Below, one piece after another: positions 33,524 through 42,291 of a stretch of 64,000 bases of DNA. The stretch is from positions 248,001 through 312,000 of the forward strand of contig CAVUSI010000002.1 in NCBI GenBank assembly GCA_963744115.1. Reading direction: 5' to 3'. The position numbers were made by a program, and so were the translations under genes. Below the pieces are notes generated by a model. The model did no database searches. It saw nothing but the letters and a program-made list of their open reading frames with translations, and was not told the origin of the DNA. This DNA comes from Chersky-267 sp963744115. Its GTDB lineage: Bacteria > Chloroflexota > Limnocylindria > Limnocylindrales > CSP1-4. The first letter of the stretch is position 1. Every line of letters begins with the position of its first letter.

Positions 33524-34087
33524 ATGCGCAGCGTGACCTACTCGATGGGCGTCTCGCTCGACGGCTACATCGTCGGGCCGGACGGCGGCTTCGACTGGAC
33601 GGCGCCCGGCGGCGAGATCTTCCGGTTCTGGATCGACGAGATCCGAGAGGTCGGCGTCCACCTCATGGGACGACGGCTGTACGAGACGATGCTGTACTGG
33701 GAGACGGCCGACCAGGATCCCCCGCTCGACGACGCCGAGCTCGAGTGGGCCGCACTGTGGAAGCCATTGCCGAAGGTGGTGTTCTCCACCACGCTGTCGG
33801 CGGTGCGGGGCAATGCCCGCCTGGCCTCCGGCGGCCTGGCGGAGGAGATCGGGCGTCTGCGAGCCGAGCCGGGGGAGGGCGACATCGCGATCGGCGGCGC
33901 GACGCTCGCCGCCGAGGCGGGCGCGCTGGGTCTGATCGACGAGTACCGGACCATGGTCTACCCGGTGCTGGTCGGCGGTGGCATCCCGTACTTCCCGCGG
34001 CGCGAGCGTCGGGTGGATCTCGAACTCGTCGAGACCCGCACCTTCAGCTCGAGCGTCGTCTACCTCCGCCACCGAGTAGCGCGCTAG
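33524..34087 (+). CDS. dihydrofolate reductase family protein (RibD C-terminal-like)
   Basis: A 187-residue protein of the DHFR/RibD_C fold: VTYSMGVSLDGYIVGPDGG at the start, the HLMGRRLYETM motif, then DIAIGGATLAAEAGALGLIDEYRTMVYPVLVGGG for the NADPH-binding end. These YyaP/YwjB-like enzymes reduce unknown substrates and rarely serve as true DHFR. ATG 33524 follows AGGAGG by 8 bases, one of the strongest ribosome sites in the window. It is divergent from the ArsR-SRPBCC gene, a pairing common for such regulators, suggesting shared control. Confidence 0.88.
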   Translation: MRSVTYSMGVSLDGYIVGPDGGFDWTAPGGEIFRFWIDEIREVGVHLMGRRLYETMLYWETADQDPPLDDAELEWAALWKPLPKVVFSTTLSAVRGNARLASGGLAEEIGRLRAEPGEGDIAIGGATLAAEAGALGLIDEYRTMVYPVLVGGGIPYFPRRERRVDLELVETRTFSSSVVYLRHRVAR

Positions 34088-34093
34088 CCGGCT

Positions 34094-34111
34094 CGTCCGC
34101 CGGCGCGGACG
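34094..34111. terminator. hairpin terminator between convergent genes
   Basis: CGTCCGC (34094-34100) pairs perfectly with GCGGACG (34105-34111) around CGGC, 7 bases after the DHFR-like stop and before the end of the convergent lipoprotein gene. There is no T tract. Confidence 0.55.
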
Positions 34112-34163
34112 GCCGCTTCGTCCATTCGCCTCGCCGGCCAGCCTGCCCCGGGCGGCGATGTCG

Positions 34164-35081
34164 TCACGGCGCCAGGACGGAGACCGGCAGCCCTTGCGTG
34201 ACCTCCAGCACGGCGCGGTCGCCGAGCGGTGAGGCGAGGTGGACCTCGGCGGTGCGAGGGGCCCCGACGGCCGAGCATGCGCCGATGGTCGGATGCTGGT
34301 GTTCGACGACGATCACGACCACGGCCAGAGGCGACTCGACCGCCTCCGCCGTGTAGTCGGCGCCGCACGGCTGGTCGCCTGTGGTCGGCGCGCCGACGAA
34401 CGAGACCGTGAGCTGGGCGGCGCCGGCGTCGCCTCGCGCGGAGGAGATCGAGATGCCCTCCGGTGGATCGTTCGGATCCCACGGCGGCGGGACGACCGCG
34501 ATCGGGTCCGCCACCGCGACCCGGGCGACCTTGACCGCCGTGCCCTTGAGGCTGAACTCCCAGAGCGGTGCGCTGGCTGGTCCGCGAGACGTCTGCGTCG
34601 ATCCGCTGGTGAGCCGGGCAGCGGTGACCTCCAGGGGCACGCAGCCGTCACACGACTCGGCCGCCCTGACGACGTCGGCGAGGGCTCGATCGGCGGACAG
34701 CAGCTCGACCATCGAGGAGCTCCCGTCGGGCCAGCGAACCTCACCCGCGGGCGGCTGCTGCGTGGGCAGGCTGGCCGTCGGTCGCAGCTGGCCCGACATC
34801 AGCGCGATCTTGTCGTTGTCGCCGAGGGAAGGTTCCCAGTCGCCGACCTGGCTCGTTAGCTCCCCGACGAAGACCACGCCCTGCTTCTTCGTCCCGCCCA
34901 CGGCATCCGCCCAGCGGGCCAGGGCGGCCTGTGCCTGTCGGTGGACCCGATCGCCCGCGACACTCGCCGACGACCCCGGCGCGACCGAGACGCAGCCCGC
35001 GATCGCCAGGACCACGGGCACCCAGAGGAGCGCCGAGCGGAGCGGCGTTCGTGGCCTGACCGGGTGCCGAGGTCCGCTCAT
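34164..35081 (-). CDS. putative lipoprotein, unknown function
   Basis: A 305-residue exported protein. A basic start and hydrophobic segment end at lipobox AIAGC (Cys30). A helical part follows (VHRQAQAALARWADAV), then a beta-rich region with KKQGVVFVGELTSQVGDWEP and several paired cysteines (CDGC, and Cys near QPCGADY and IGACSAV). No known family is recognised. It is 52 bases downstream of the NRAMP-like gene on the same strand, so it may be co-transcribed with metal transport genes, although no metal-binding motif is obvious. Confidence 0.7.
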   Translation of the reverse strand: MSGPRHPVRPRTPLRSALLWVPVVLAIAGCVSVAPGSSASVAGDRVHRQAQAALARWADAVGGTKKQGVVFVGELTSQVGDWEPSLGDNDKIALMSGQLRPTASLPTQQPPAGEVRWPDGSSSMVELLSADRALADVVRAAESCDGCVPLEVTAARLTSGSTQTSRGPASAPLWEFSLKGTAVKVARVAVADPIAVVPPPWDPNDPPEGISISSARGDAGAAQLTVSFVGAPTTGDQPCGADYTAEAVESPLAVVVIVVEHQHPTIGACSAVGAPRTAEVHLASPLGDRAVLEVTQGLPVSVLAP

Positions 35082-35133
35082 GGTGCCCTACTGACGTTCC
35101 GTCCTCGCCGGACGGTTCCCGGGCGCGCCCTGC

Positions 35134-36603
35134 TCAAGCGCCGAAGTCGACGCCGAAGACGTTCAGCACGACGCTCCCGAGCAGGATCGCGTCGAGCAGG
35201 ACGACCAGCCCGACGGCCGTCCACGCAAGCGCGTTCGCTCGACGTCCATTGGCGTGGCGGCCCATCAGGCCGCGATCGTTGACGAGCAGGACCATGAAGA
35301 TCAGGACGATCGGCAGGAGGAGGCCCTGGAGGTTCTGCGAGGCGAGGATGACCGGGAGCAGGTCGATCCCCGGGATCAGGACGACCAGGGCGCCGATGAC
35401 CAGGACGAAGGTGTAGATCCCGAAGAAGGCCCGGGCATCCCCGAACCGCTTGCCGACGCCCGACTCCCAGCCGAAGGCTTCGCAGATCACGTAGGCCGTC
35501 GAGATCGGCATGATCGTCGCGGCGAGGACGCTCGCTCCGAACAGGCCGACCGCGAACAGGAGCGAGGCGAGATGGCCGGCGATCGGCTCGAGCGCCTGGG
35601 CCGCGTCGGCCGCCGAGGTGATCGTCCCGCCCGCCACGAAGATCGTGGTCGCCGTCGCTACGACGATGAAGATCGCGATGACGTTCGTCCAGACCGCGCC
35701 GCCCACCGCGTCCGCCTGCTCGAGCCGCAGCTCTTCTTCGTCGATGCCCTTCTCGGCGACCGCGCTCTGCAGGTAGAACTGCATGTACGGCGTGATCGTC
35801 GTGCCGACGACCGCGACCATCAGGAGCAGGATCGCCGGCGACCACTGGATCGACGGGGTCACCAGCGCGCGGCCGACCGAGCCCCAGTCCGGGCCGGCCA
35901 GGATGGCCGACGCGATGTAGCTCACGAACACCAGGGCCACGCCCAGGAAGATCCGCTCGACGGTCCGGTAGCTCGCGAACAGGACGAGCCCCCAGATCAA
36001 CAGCCCGACGATCGGCACGACGAGGTAGCGGCTGATCCCGAACATCTCGAGTGACGCCGCGGCCCCGGAGAACTCCGCGACGGTGTTCGCCACGTTGGCG
36101 ATGAGCAGGATCGCCATCGCGAAGACGGTCCAGCGGACGCCGAACCGGTCGCGGATGAGGTCGCTCAGGCCCTGTCCGGTGACCACGCCGAGGCGGGCGG
36201 CCATCTCCTGGACGATGGCCAGGATCGCGATCGTGATGGGGAAGAGCCAGAGCAGCGACAGACCCGTCTTCGCGCCCATGACGCTGTACGTGGTGATGCC
36301 GCCGGCGTCGTTGCCGGCGATGCCGGAGATGAGCCCGGGCCCCATCACCGCCAGGAAGGCCACCACGCCTCGCCGTCCGCGAAACCGGCCTCGGAGGCGG
36401 AGCCCCTCGCCCGAGACGATCCGGTCGCGGATACGGACCAGCCGGCGCGGCGGTGGCGGCGGCTCGATCCGCCCGCGCAGTCGGATCGCGGGCCGCTGAC
36501 CGGGGATCGCGTCGGCGATCGCGCCCTCGACGCGCTCCACGACGTGCTTCGCCTCGGAGCCCGCCTGGCGTGCGACCCGCCGAACCGGCGGCAGCTGCGG
36601 CAT
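35134..36603 (-). CDS. NRAMP-family divalent metal transporter with changed site motifs
   Basis: A 489-residue protein. The first ~75 residues are a basic cytoplasmic extension, then about 11 membrane segments of the NRAMP (LeuT) fold. At the metal site, where Mn/Fe NRAMPs have DPGN in helix 1 and an M-P-H motif in helix 6, this protein has GNDAGG (97-102) and TPY (271-273), so the metal-binding Met is absent. In the family, loss of this Met goes with other selectivity, such as Mg2+ in NRAMP-related magnesium transporters. The gene follows a soluble MgtE-type sensor gene by 15 bases, which favours Mg2+ as substrate; that is inference. Confidence 0.85.
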   Translation of the reverse strand: MPQLPPVRRVARQAGSEAKHVVERVEGAIADAIPGQRPAIRLRGRIEPPPPPRRLVRIRDRIVSGEGLRLRGRFRGRRGVVAFLAVMGPGLISGIAGNDAGGITTYSVMGAKTGLSLLWLFPITIAILAIVQEMAARLGVVTGQGLSDLIRDRFGVRWTVFAMAILLIANVANTVAEFSGAAASLEMFGISRYLVVPIVGLLIWGLVLFASYRTVERIFLGVALVFVSYIASAILAGPDWGSVGRALVTPSIQWSPAILLLMVAVVGTTITPYMQFYLQSAVAEKGIDEEELRLEQADAVGGAVWTNVIAIFIVVATATTIFVAGGTITSAADAAQALEPIAGHLASLLFAVGLFGASVLAATIMPISTAYVICEAFGWESGVGKRFGDARAFFGIYTFVLVIGALVVLIPGIDLLPVILASQNLQGLLLPIVLIFMVLLVNDRGLMGRHANGRRANALAWTAVGLVVLLDAILLGSVVLNVFGVDFGA

Positions 36604-36618
36604 GGCCGGGGACCGGCC

Positions 36619-37878
36619 TTAGGTCCGGGCGAAGAGGCGCGGCAGGCGCTTCTTCCAGGCATTGGGCAGGACGGTGTCGATCGCGTCGTCGACCGTGACG
36701 ATGCCGACCAGCCGGCCCATGTCGTCCACGACCGGGACGGCCAGCAGGTTGTAATGGGCGACGACCTCGGCGACCTCGTCCTCGTCGGCCAGGACCCCGA
36801 CCGCGACGGGCTCGTCGATCATGACGTCCGCGATCCGGGTCTCGGGCTGGGCGACGATGAGGTCGCGCAGCGACAGGACGCCGACCAGCCGGTCGTCGTC
36901 GTCGATCACGTACACGTAGTAGATCGTCTCGGCGTCCGGCTCGAGCTCGCGCAGTCGGTCGATCGTCTCGGCCGCCGTCAAGTGGGCAGGGACCGCCACG
37001 AACTCCGTGGTCATGATCCCGCCGGCGGTGTCCTCCGGGTAGGCGAGGAGCTCCTGGACCTCCGTCTTCTCCTCGGCCTCCATCAGGGCGAGGATCTCGT
37101 CGCGCGCCTCGTCGGACAGGTCCGCGACGAGGTCGGCGGCATCGTCGGGGCTCATCTCCTCGAGGATGTCGGCCGCCCGCTCGGGGGCGAGGTCCTCGAG
37201 CACCTCGACCTGGGTGTCGGGCTCCATCTCCTCGATCGCGTCGGCGACGGCCTCGTCGTCCAGCGAGGCGAGGACGCCGGCACGGTCGCGCGGGGCGAGC
37301 TGGTCGATGATCGTCGCCAGGTCCGCCGGGTGGAGCTCGGCCAGGCCGGCATGCGGCACCCGGAGCTTGATCGATGCGATCGACGTCTCGACCGGGTCGA
37401 CATCCTCCCAGTCGATGTAGCGCTCGGGGATCGGCCGCCGGAGGCCCCCGGCGATGCGGCGGGAGCCGCCTTCGATCCCCAGGCGCCGGAGCAACCCGGC
37501 AGCCCCGACATCGACGGCCACCAGGTGGAGCGCGCCATCGACCTCGTCGAGGCGGAGGTCGTTGACCCGGACGACCTTGCGGCCATCGATGTCGACGATC
37601 TGCTTGTCCATCAGGTCGGCCCGCAGGAGGATCTCGTCCGGGCGCTGGCGGAACTTGTCGATGTCGATCGTCGGCGTCTGGAGCAGGACACCGCCGGCAT
37701 CGAGCGACTCGACCGACGACCACGGCAGGAAGATCCGGCGCCGGTCCGTCTCGACGACGATCCCGGTGACCGGCGGGTAGCGCTCGGCAAGCGCGACGAT
37801 CAGGTCGGCGACCTTGCCGATCGGCTCGCCGTTCCGGTCGCGGACCGGGCGGCCGATCACCTGGCTCAGGTAAAGCAT
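36619..37878 (-). CDS. MgtE N-domain plus CBS-pair protein without a transport domain
   Basis: A 419-residue soluble protein. A PRC-barrel-like start (MLYLSQVIGRPVRDRNGEPIG, repeated near residue 90 as IVDIDGRKVVRVNDLRLDE) is followed by an MgtE N superhelical domain (~190-285, HPADLATIIDQLAPRDRAGVLASLDDEAVADAIEEME) and two CBS domains (~290-400, MTTEFVAVPAHLTAAETID; VMIDEPVAVGVLADED). These are the Mg2+-sensing parts of MgtE channels, but the chain ends (RLFART) where the membrane domain would begin. It probably gates or regulates the adjacent NRAMP-like transporter in trans. ATG 37878 follows GAGGTGG. Confidence 0.9.
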   Translation of the reverse strand: MLYLSQVIGRPVRDRNGEPIGKVADLIVALAERYPPVTGIVVETDRRRIFLPWSSVESLDAGGVLLQTPTIDIDKFRQRPDEILLRADLMDKQIVDIDGRKVVRVNDLRLDEVDGALHLVAVDVGAAGLLRRLGIEGGSRRIAGGLRRPIPERYIDWEDVDPVETSIASIKLRVPHAGLAELHPADLATIIDQLAPRDRAGVLASLDDEAVADAIEEMEPDTQVEVLEDLAPERAADILEEMSPDDAADLVADLSDEARDEILALMEAEEKTEVQELLAYPEDTAGGIMTTEFVAVPAHLTAAETIDRLRELEPDAETIYYVYVIDDDDRLVGVLSLRDLIVAQPETRIADVMIDEPVAVGVLADEDEVAEVVAHYNLLAVPVVDDMGRLVGIVTVDDAIDTVLPNAWKKRLPRLFART

Positions 37879-38106
37879 CTGCCACCTCGCGGCGGGGTCC
37901 GTCCCGCTCGCCGGTGGCGCGCGCCGCGATGGGCGCGAACCGTCAGAGGGCGCTTGGGACCGTGTTCGTTGCCTCGGCGCGTCGGGCGCCGCAGGGACTG
38001 GGTCCTGGCTCCACGAGTGGAGTCATCCTCCGGATGCTGGTTGGGCGGTCAGCCGGTGGGCGCGACGTGAGGGCACGGAGCGCCCGGGCGGACCGTCGCG
38101 AGTGTA
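37879..38106 (-). promoter_or_regulatory. -10 box and long structured 5' leader of the MgtE-sensor/NRAMP operon
   Basis: A TACACT box on the minus strand (38101-38106) would start an mRNA near 38094, leaving a leader of ~215 bases before ATG 37878, long for a genome with many leaderless genes. The leader can form CTCCAC/GTGGAG (about 38010-38023) and GGCGC/GCGCC (about 37976-37990) hairpins. Its position invites a metal-responsive RNA, but I do not see the conserved GGUGAGGCUCC core of the M-box or the yybP-ykoY signature. The rest of the gene-free stretch to 38242 shows nothing clear. Confidence 0.3.
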
Positions 38107-38242
38107 GCCGCGCCTCGTGGAGCCGGTCAACCATCCGGGTGGCTGGTACGAACGGCGCATCCGAGAGGTACCACGGACGACCGCCGCTGGTACCAAGGAT
38201 GAGGCGTCCCGAACGGGCCTGCGATGCGACGATGCAGCCGCG

Positions 38243-40912
38243 ATGCCGGTCCCGCCCGATGGCCAGTCCCTGGCGACGGACTCGACGGCCTCGAGCGCGC
38301 GCAACGACGATCAGACGCCCATGGGGGGACGCCCGATCGTGGCCGGCCTCGAGGCCGGCGAGCCCGTCGTCGCCCGTAGGCCCCGGGCCGCGCGCGACTC
38401 GACGGACCGGACGGGTCCTGCGGCTCCCCTGGCGGCGTCCCTGCCGACGACGCTCCTCGCGGCCGCCGCGCTCGTCGCCTACGCGATCGTCCGGACGTCG
38501 GTCGGCATCCACGAACCCCTCGGCGTCGGTCTCGCGTCGGTCCCGCTGTTCTTCGCCGCCGCGTTCCTGCCACGCTGGCGGGCGATCGCCGTCGGGCTCG
38601 GCACGATCGTCGTGACGGTCATCCCCCTGTCCGCCGAGGCGGGCCAGTGGACCTTGCTCGATGTCGGCATCCTGGCCGAGCTGGTCGTCCTCGTCCTGGC
38701 CGCCCTCGCGCTTCGCGCCGCGATGGTCCGCGCCTCCGCGGCTGCGGCCAGCGAGGCGGCCCACGAGGCGCTGTCGACCCAGCGACTGGAGGCTGTCCTC
38801 GGGATCGCCGAGCGGCTGACGACGACCCTCGACCGCGACGCGATCCTGCGCACGATCGTGACCGAGGTGAACCGGGTCCTCGAGACCGACGGGACCACCA
38901 TCCGGATCCTCGACGACGACCGGGCCGTGGTCGTCGCCTCGGCCGGGATCCCGGCCGACGTGGTCGCCCGGTTGCCTGCGCTGGCGCCGGACGAAGGCTG
39001 GTTCGGCGAGCTCGTCCGCGATCGCCGACCGATCGTCGACGACGGGAGCCTGACCGGCGTGGAGGACCGACCGCTGTACGGCGGCGTGATCCAGGTGGGC
39101 TCCTCGATCTCGGCGCCGCTGCTGCGCGATGACCGCGTGATCGGCGCCCTCGCCGCGTTCAACGCCCTGCCCCATCCCTGGTCGCAGGCCGACGTGGAGT
39201 TCACCGTCGCGGTCGCGACCCACGCCGCCATGGCGATCCATAACGCCGACCTGTTCGCCCAGACCGAGGACCGCGCGGCCCAGCTCGCCGTGCTCCAGGC
39301 GGCGTCGGCCCGGATGAGCCGGCAGAACACGGTCGCCTCGGTCGGCCGAGCGATCGTCGAGGAGGTCGGGCAGATCATCGACTACCACAACTGTCGGGTC
39401 TATGTGCTCGAGGAGCCCGACGACGTCGTGCCGATCGCATTCGAGGGTCGGGTCGGCGCCTACGACGACGTCGACATGGCGCTGCTCAGGACCAAGATGG
39501 GGGAGGGCTTCACGGGCTGGGTGGCCGCGAACGGCCAGCCACTCCTGATCGACGAGGCCAACGCCGACCCGCGCGGGGCGACGATCGCCGGCACCGACGA
39601 CGTCGACGAGTCGATGCTGTGCGTCCCGATGCGCTACGACGAGCGGGTCATCGGGGTGATCACGCTATCGAAGCTCGGGTTGCGCCAGTTCCACGAGGCC
39701 GACCTGCGGTTGTTGACGATCCTCGCCGACCAGGCCGCTACCGCCGTGGAGTCGGCGCGCCTGCTCAGCCGGAGCGACCGGCTCGCCACCGAGCTGCGCC
39801 GGCTCCTCGACATGAGCAGCGCGCTCGCCCAGAGCCTCGTCCCGCAGGAGGTCGCCGCGCTCATCGCCCGACACATGGCCGATGCCATGGGTGTCGACGA
39901 GTGCGCCATCAGCTGGTGGGATCGACCGAGCGAGCGGCTCCTCACGATGGGCTATTGGCCGCAGCTGGGCGACGATCGGATCCAGCCCGACTTCGACCTG
40001 GCGGGGTTCCCGGAGACGTCGCGCGTGCTGCGCGACCAGGTCACGTCGATCATCCGGGTCGACGATCCAGCGGCGGACGTCGCCGAGGTCGAGTTCCTGC
40101 GGCGGGAAGGGCTGGCCGTGTCGGCGATGCTGCCGCTCGTCGCCAAGGGTCGCTCGATCGGGCTGGTCGAGCTGATGAGCCGGACGGACGTCGTCCTCGA
40201 CCAGGCCGCGCTCGAGCTCGGGCGGACGATGGCCAACGAGGCGGCGATGGCGCTCGAGAACGCCCGCCACTACCAGGACGCTCGTGAGCTCGCCGACCGC
40301 GACCAGCTGACCGGTTACTTCAACCACCGCTACCTGCACGAGCGTCTCGGGGAGGAGATCGTCCGGGCGCAGCGCTCGAAGATGCCGTTGGCCCTGCTGA
40401 TGATCGACCTGGACGACTTCAAGCTGGTCAACGACACATTCGGGCATCTCTTCGGCGACCGCGTCCTGGCCTGGACCGCCGAGCAGATCCGGGCCACGCT
40501 CCGGGCGAGCGACGTCGCGGCTCGCTACGGCGGCGACGAGTTCGCGATCATCCTTCCGGACACCGACCGCGCGGCCGCCCAGCATGCATCCGAACGGATC
40601 GTCGAGGCGCTCCGCGAGCACGTCTTCGAGAGCGAGGAGCGCGGGCCGGTCCCGGTCGGGGCGTCGATCGGCATCTCCTCCTTCCCGCTCGATGGGCGGA
40701 CCGGGCGAGAGCTGATCGCCACGGCGGACGTCGACATGTACCGGGTCAAGCTGGCTGCCGGCGCGAACGTCCTCGGGCCCCCGGCCAGCGCACCGGGAGG
40801 CGGACGGACCGAGCCGATCAGCGGACGCACCGGCGCAGCCCGGCCTCGTCGTCAGCCGACGCGCGGGCGCACCGACCCGTCGCGGTTCGAGGTGGATCCG
40901 CTCGTCGACTGA
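38243..40912 (+). CDS. membrane diguanylate cyclase with three GAF domains
   Basis: A protein of 889 residues if started at ATG 38243. An open frame reaches back to GTG 38117, but that stretch looks non-coding. Two or three membrane segments lie at ~65-165 (LPTTLLAAAALVAYAIV, VPLFFAAAFL), then three GAF domains (~185-330, ~350-500, ~510-660). The C-terminal GGDEF domain has the active-site motif ARYGGDEFAIIL. An RASD five residues before it is the product-inhibition I-site, so the enzyme should make c-di-GMP and be feedback-inhibited. The C-terminal ~40 residues are disordered and basic. A second diguanylate cyclase follows after 78 bases. Confidence 0.85.
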   Translation: MPVPPDGQSLATDSTASSARNDDQTPMGGRPIVAGLEAGEPVVARRPRAARDSTDRTGPAAPLAASLPTTLLAAAALVAYAIVRTSVGIHEPLGVGLASVPLFFAAAFLPRWRAIAVGLGTIVVTVIPLSAEAGQWTLLDVGILAELVVLVLAALALRAAMVRASAAAASEAAHEALSTQRLEAVLGIAERLTTTLDRDAILRTIVTEVNRVLETDGTTIRILDDDRAVVVASAGIPADVVARLPALAPDEGWFGELVRDRRPIVDDGSLTGVEDRPLYGGVIQVGSSISAPLLRDDRVIGALAAFNALPHPWSQADVEFTVAVATHAAMAIHNADLFAQTEDRAAQLAVLQAASARMSRQNTVASVGRAIVEEVGQIIDYHNCRVYVLEEPDDVVPIAFEGRVGAYDDVDMALLRTKMGEGFTGWVAANGQPLLIDEANADPRGATIAGTDDVDESMLCVPMRYDERVIGVITLSKLGLRQFHEADLRLLTILADQAATAVESARLLSRSDRLATELRRLLDMSSALAQSLVPQEVAALIARHMADAMGVDECAISWWDRPSERLLTMGYWPQLGDDRIQPDFDLAGFPETSRVLRDQVTSIIRVDDPAADVAEVEFLRREGLAVSAMLPLVAKGRSIGLVELMSRTDVVLDQAALELGRTMANEAAMALENARHYQDARELADRDQLTGYFNHRYLHERLGEEIVRAQRSKMPLALLMIDLDDFKLVNDTFGHLFGDRVLAWTAEQIRATLRASDVAARYGGDEFAIILPDTDRAAAQHASERIVEALREHVFESEERGPVPVGASIGISSFPLDGRTGRELIATADVDMYRVKLAAGANVLGPPASAPGGGRTEPISGRTGAARPRRQPTRGRTDPSRFEVDPLVD

Positions 40913-40990
40913 CCGACCCGCTGAACGGAAGTACTAGCCGCCGCCGCCGAAGGTACCCCCCGCCGACGCTGGACGAACGGGCGTTCGGAA

Positions 40991-42205
40991 GTGCATCCTC
41001 GGTGGAGCGTGGCCGGCACCCTGCAGTCTCCGTTCGACGAGCGCCCGACCGGCCTCGACGACCCCACCGCCTCCACCTTCTGGCGCCGACCCGGCGTCCC
41101 GCTCGCCGCCCTCGGGCTGGCCGGCCTCCTCGCCGTGGTGGCCCTCTGGAGTCAGCCGCTCGCCGAGCTCTCGGTCGCGATCGTCCTAACGGTGGGCGTG
41201 GCTGCCGTCGTCCGTGAACGCGCCATCACGTCGCACGAGGCGGAGCGCCGGGTGGAAGCCGAGCACGTCGCCCGGATCCTCCAGGGGTTGTCGCGCTCGG
41301 CCTCATCGGATGGGATCGCTGCCGCCCTCATCGCCGACCTCCCGACCGGGACCGGCGCCGATCACACCGTCGTCGTCCGCTATCGGGCCGAGGATCACGC
41401 TCTCGACGCGACCCTGGCCGGCGCTCGACCGGGCGATCCGACGACCACCACGCGGCTGCCGGTCTCCGACCTGGACCCCGATGGCGCCGACGGGACCGAC
41501 GTCACCGATCGGCTCGAAGCGCGGGTCCGGACCGAGTTCGCCCTGACGAACACCCTCGTGGCTCCGCTCCGCACGGCTCGCGGTGTGACCGGGGTCATCG
41601 TCCTCGCCCGCCGGACCGAGGAACCATGGCCGGCGTCCGCCCGGCGTGTCCTCCAGGCGGCCGCCCTCGAGGCGGCCGCCGCGCTCGACCGGGTCGAGTC
41701 TCACCGGACGGCCGAGGCGAACGCCTCCACCGACGCCCTGACAGGGCTACCGAACCGGCGCTACTTCGATGAGTTCTCGGGTCTGCTCGCCGGCCGCCGC
41801 CGGGCGGACGACGGCGTGGGCATCCTGATGATCGACATCGATCACTTCAAGCGGATCAACGACCGCTTCGGCCACGATGCCGGCGACGCCGTCCTGCGCG
41901 CGATCGCCGGGGCGATCGCCGGGGCGGTCCGCGAGGGTGACGTGCCCGCCCGCTTCGGCGGCGAGGAGTTCGTCATCCTGCTCCGCGACCCGTCGCGGGC
42001 CGTCGCGCTCGAGGTCGCCGAGCGGGTCCGCGCCGCCGTCGCCGCGCTCGACCTGCGGGCCGTCGGCCCGACCGGGCAGACGGTGTCGGTCGGGGTGGCC
42101 GTCCAGGACGTCCCGGGCGAGCCGATCGACGACCTGCTCGCGGCCGCCGATCGAGCCCTGTATCGCGCCAAGCGTGCCGGGCGCGACCGCGTCGTGGCGT
42201 CGTAG
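40991..42205 (+). CDS. diguanylate cyclase, membrane-anchored
   Basis: A 404-residue protein with a short N-terminal tail, two adjacent membrane segments (~37-52 and ~60-72, LAALGLAGLLAVVALW and LSVAIVLTVGVAAVV), a degenerate GAF-like region (~85-230) and a GGDEF domain (~240-400). The active site is RFGGEEFVIL with the I-site REGD upstream, and TDALTGLPNRRYFDEF opens the domain, so it should produce c-di-GMP. The start is GTG 40991. It is transcribed with the larger cyclase before it; the pair may answer different signals or form a heterodimer. Confidence 0.85.
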   Translation: MHPRWSVAGTLQSPFDERPTGLDDPTASTFWRRPGVPLAALGLAGLLAVVALWSQPLAELSVAIVLTVGVAAVVRERAITSHEAERRVEAEHVARILQGLSRSASSDGIAAALIADLPTGTGADHTVVVRYRAEDHALDATLAGARPGDPTTTTRLPVSDLDPDGADGTDVTDRLEARVRTEFALTNTLVAPLRTARGVTGVIVLARRTEEPWPASARRVLQAAALEAAAALDRVESHRTAEANASTDALTGLPNRRYFDEFSGLLAGRRRADDGVGILMIDIDHFKRINDRFGHDAGDAVLRAIAGAIAGAVREGDVPARFGGEEFVILLRDPSRAVALEVAERVRAAVAALDLRAVGPTGQTVSVGVAVQDVPGEPIDDLLAAADRALYRAKRAGRDRVVAS

Positions 42206-42277
42206 CGAGGGCCGGCGATGCGGTCGGCGGTGCGATCGGCGGCGCGGCCCGCCCCACCGACCCTGCGGGTCGCCCGC

Positions 42278-42283
42278 TACCAT
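42278..42283 (+). promoter_or_regulatory. -10 box TACCAT for polX
   Basis: TACCAT lies 8 bases before ATG 42292 with no Shine-Dalgarno between, fitting a leaderless mRNA. Confidence 0.45.
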
Positions 42284-42291
42284 CGGCCTCG

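Noticed and set aside
37879..38106. M-box (Mg2+) or yybP-ykoY (Mn2+) riboswitch
   Set aside because: Neither the GGUGAGGCUCC core nor the yybP-ykoY signature could be found on the minus strand; kept only as a structured leader.
38117..38242. Extension of the first diguanylate cyclase to GTG 38117
   Set aside because: The added 42 residues look like non-coding translation and the region is needed for divergent promoters; ATG 38243 preferred with moderate certainty.
38167..40956. Three GGTACC sites near the two diguanylate cyclase genes as a shared element
   Set aside because: A 6-base palindrome of this composition is expected many times in 64 kb; flanks do not match.
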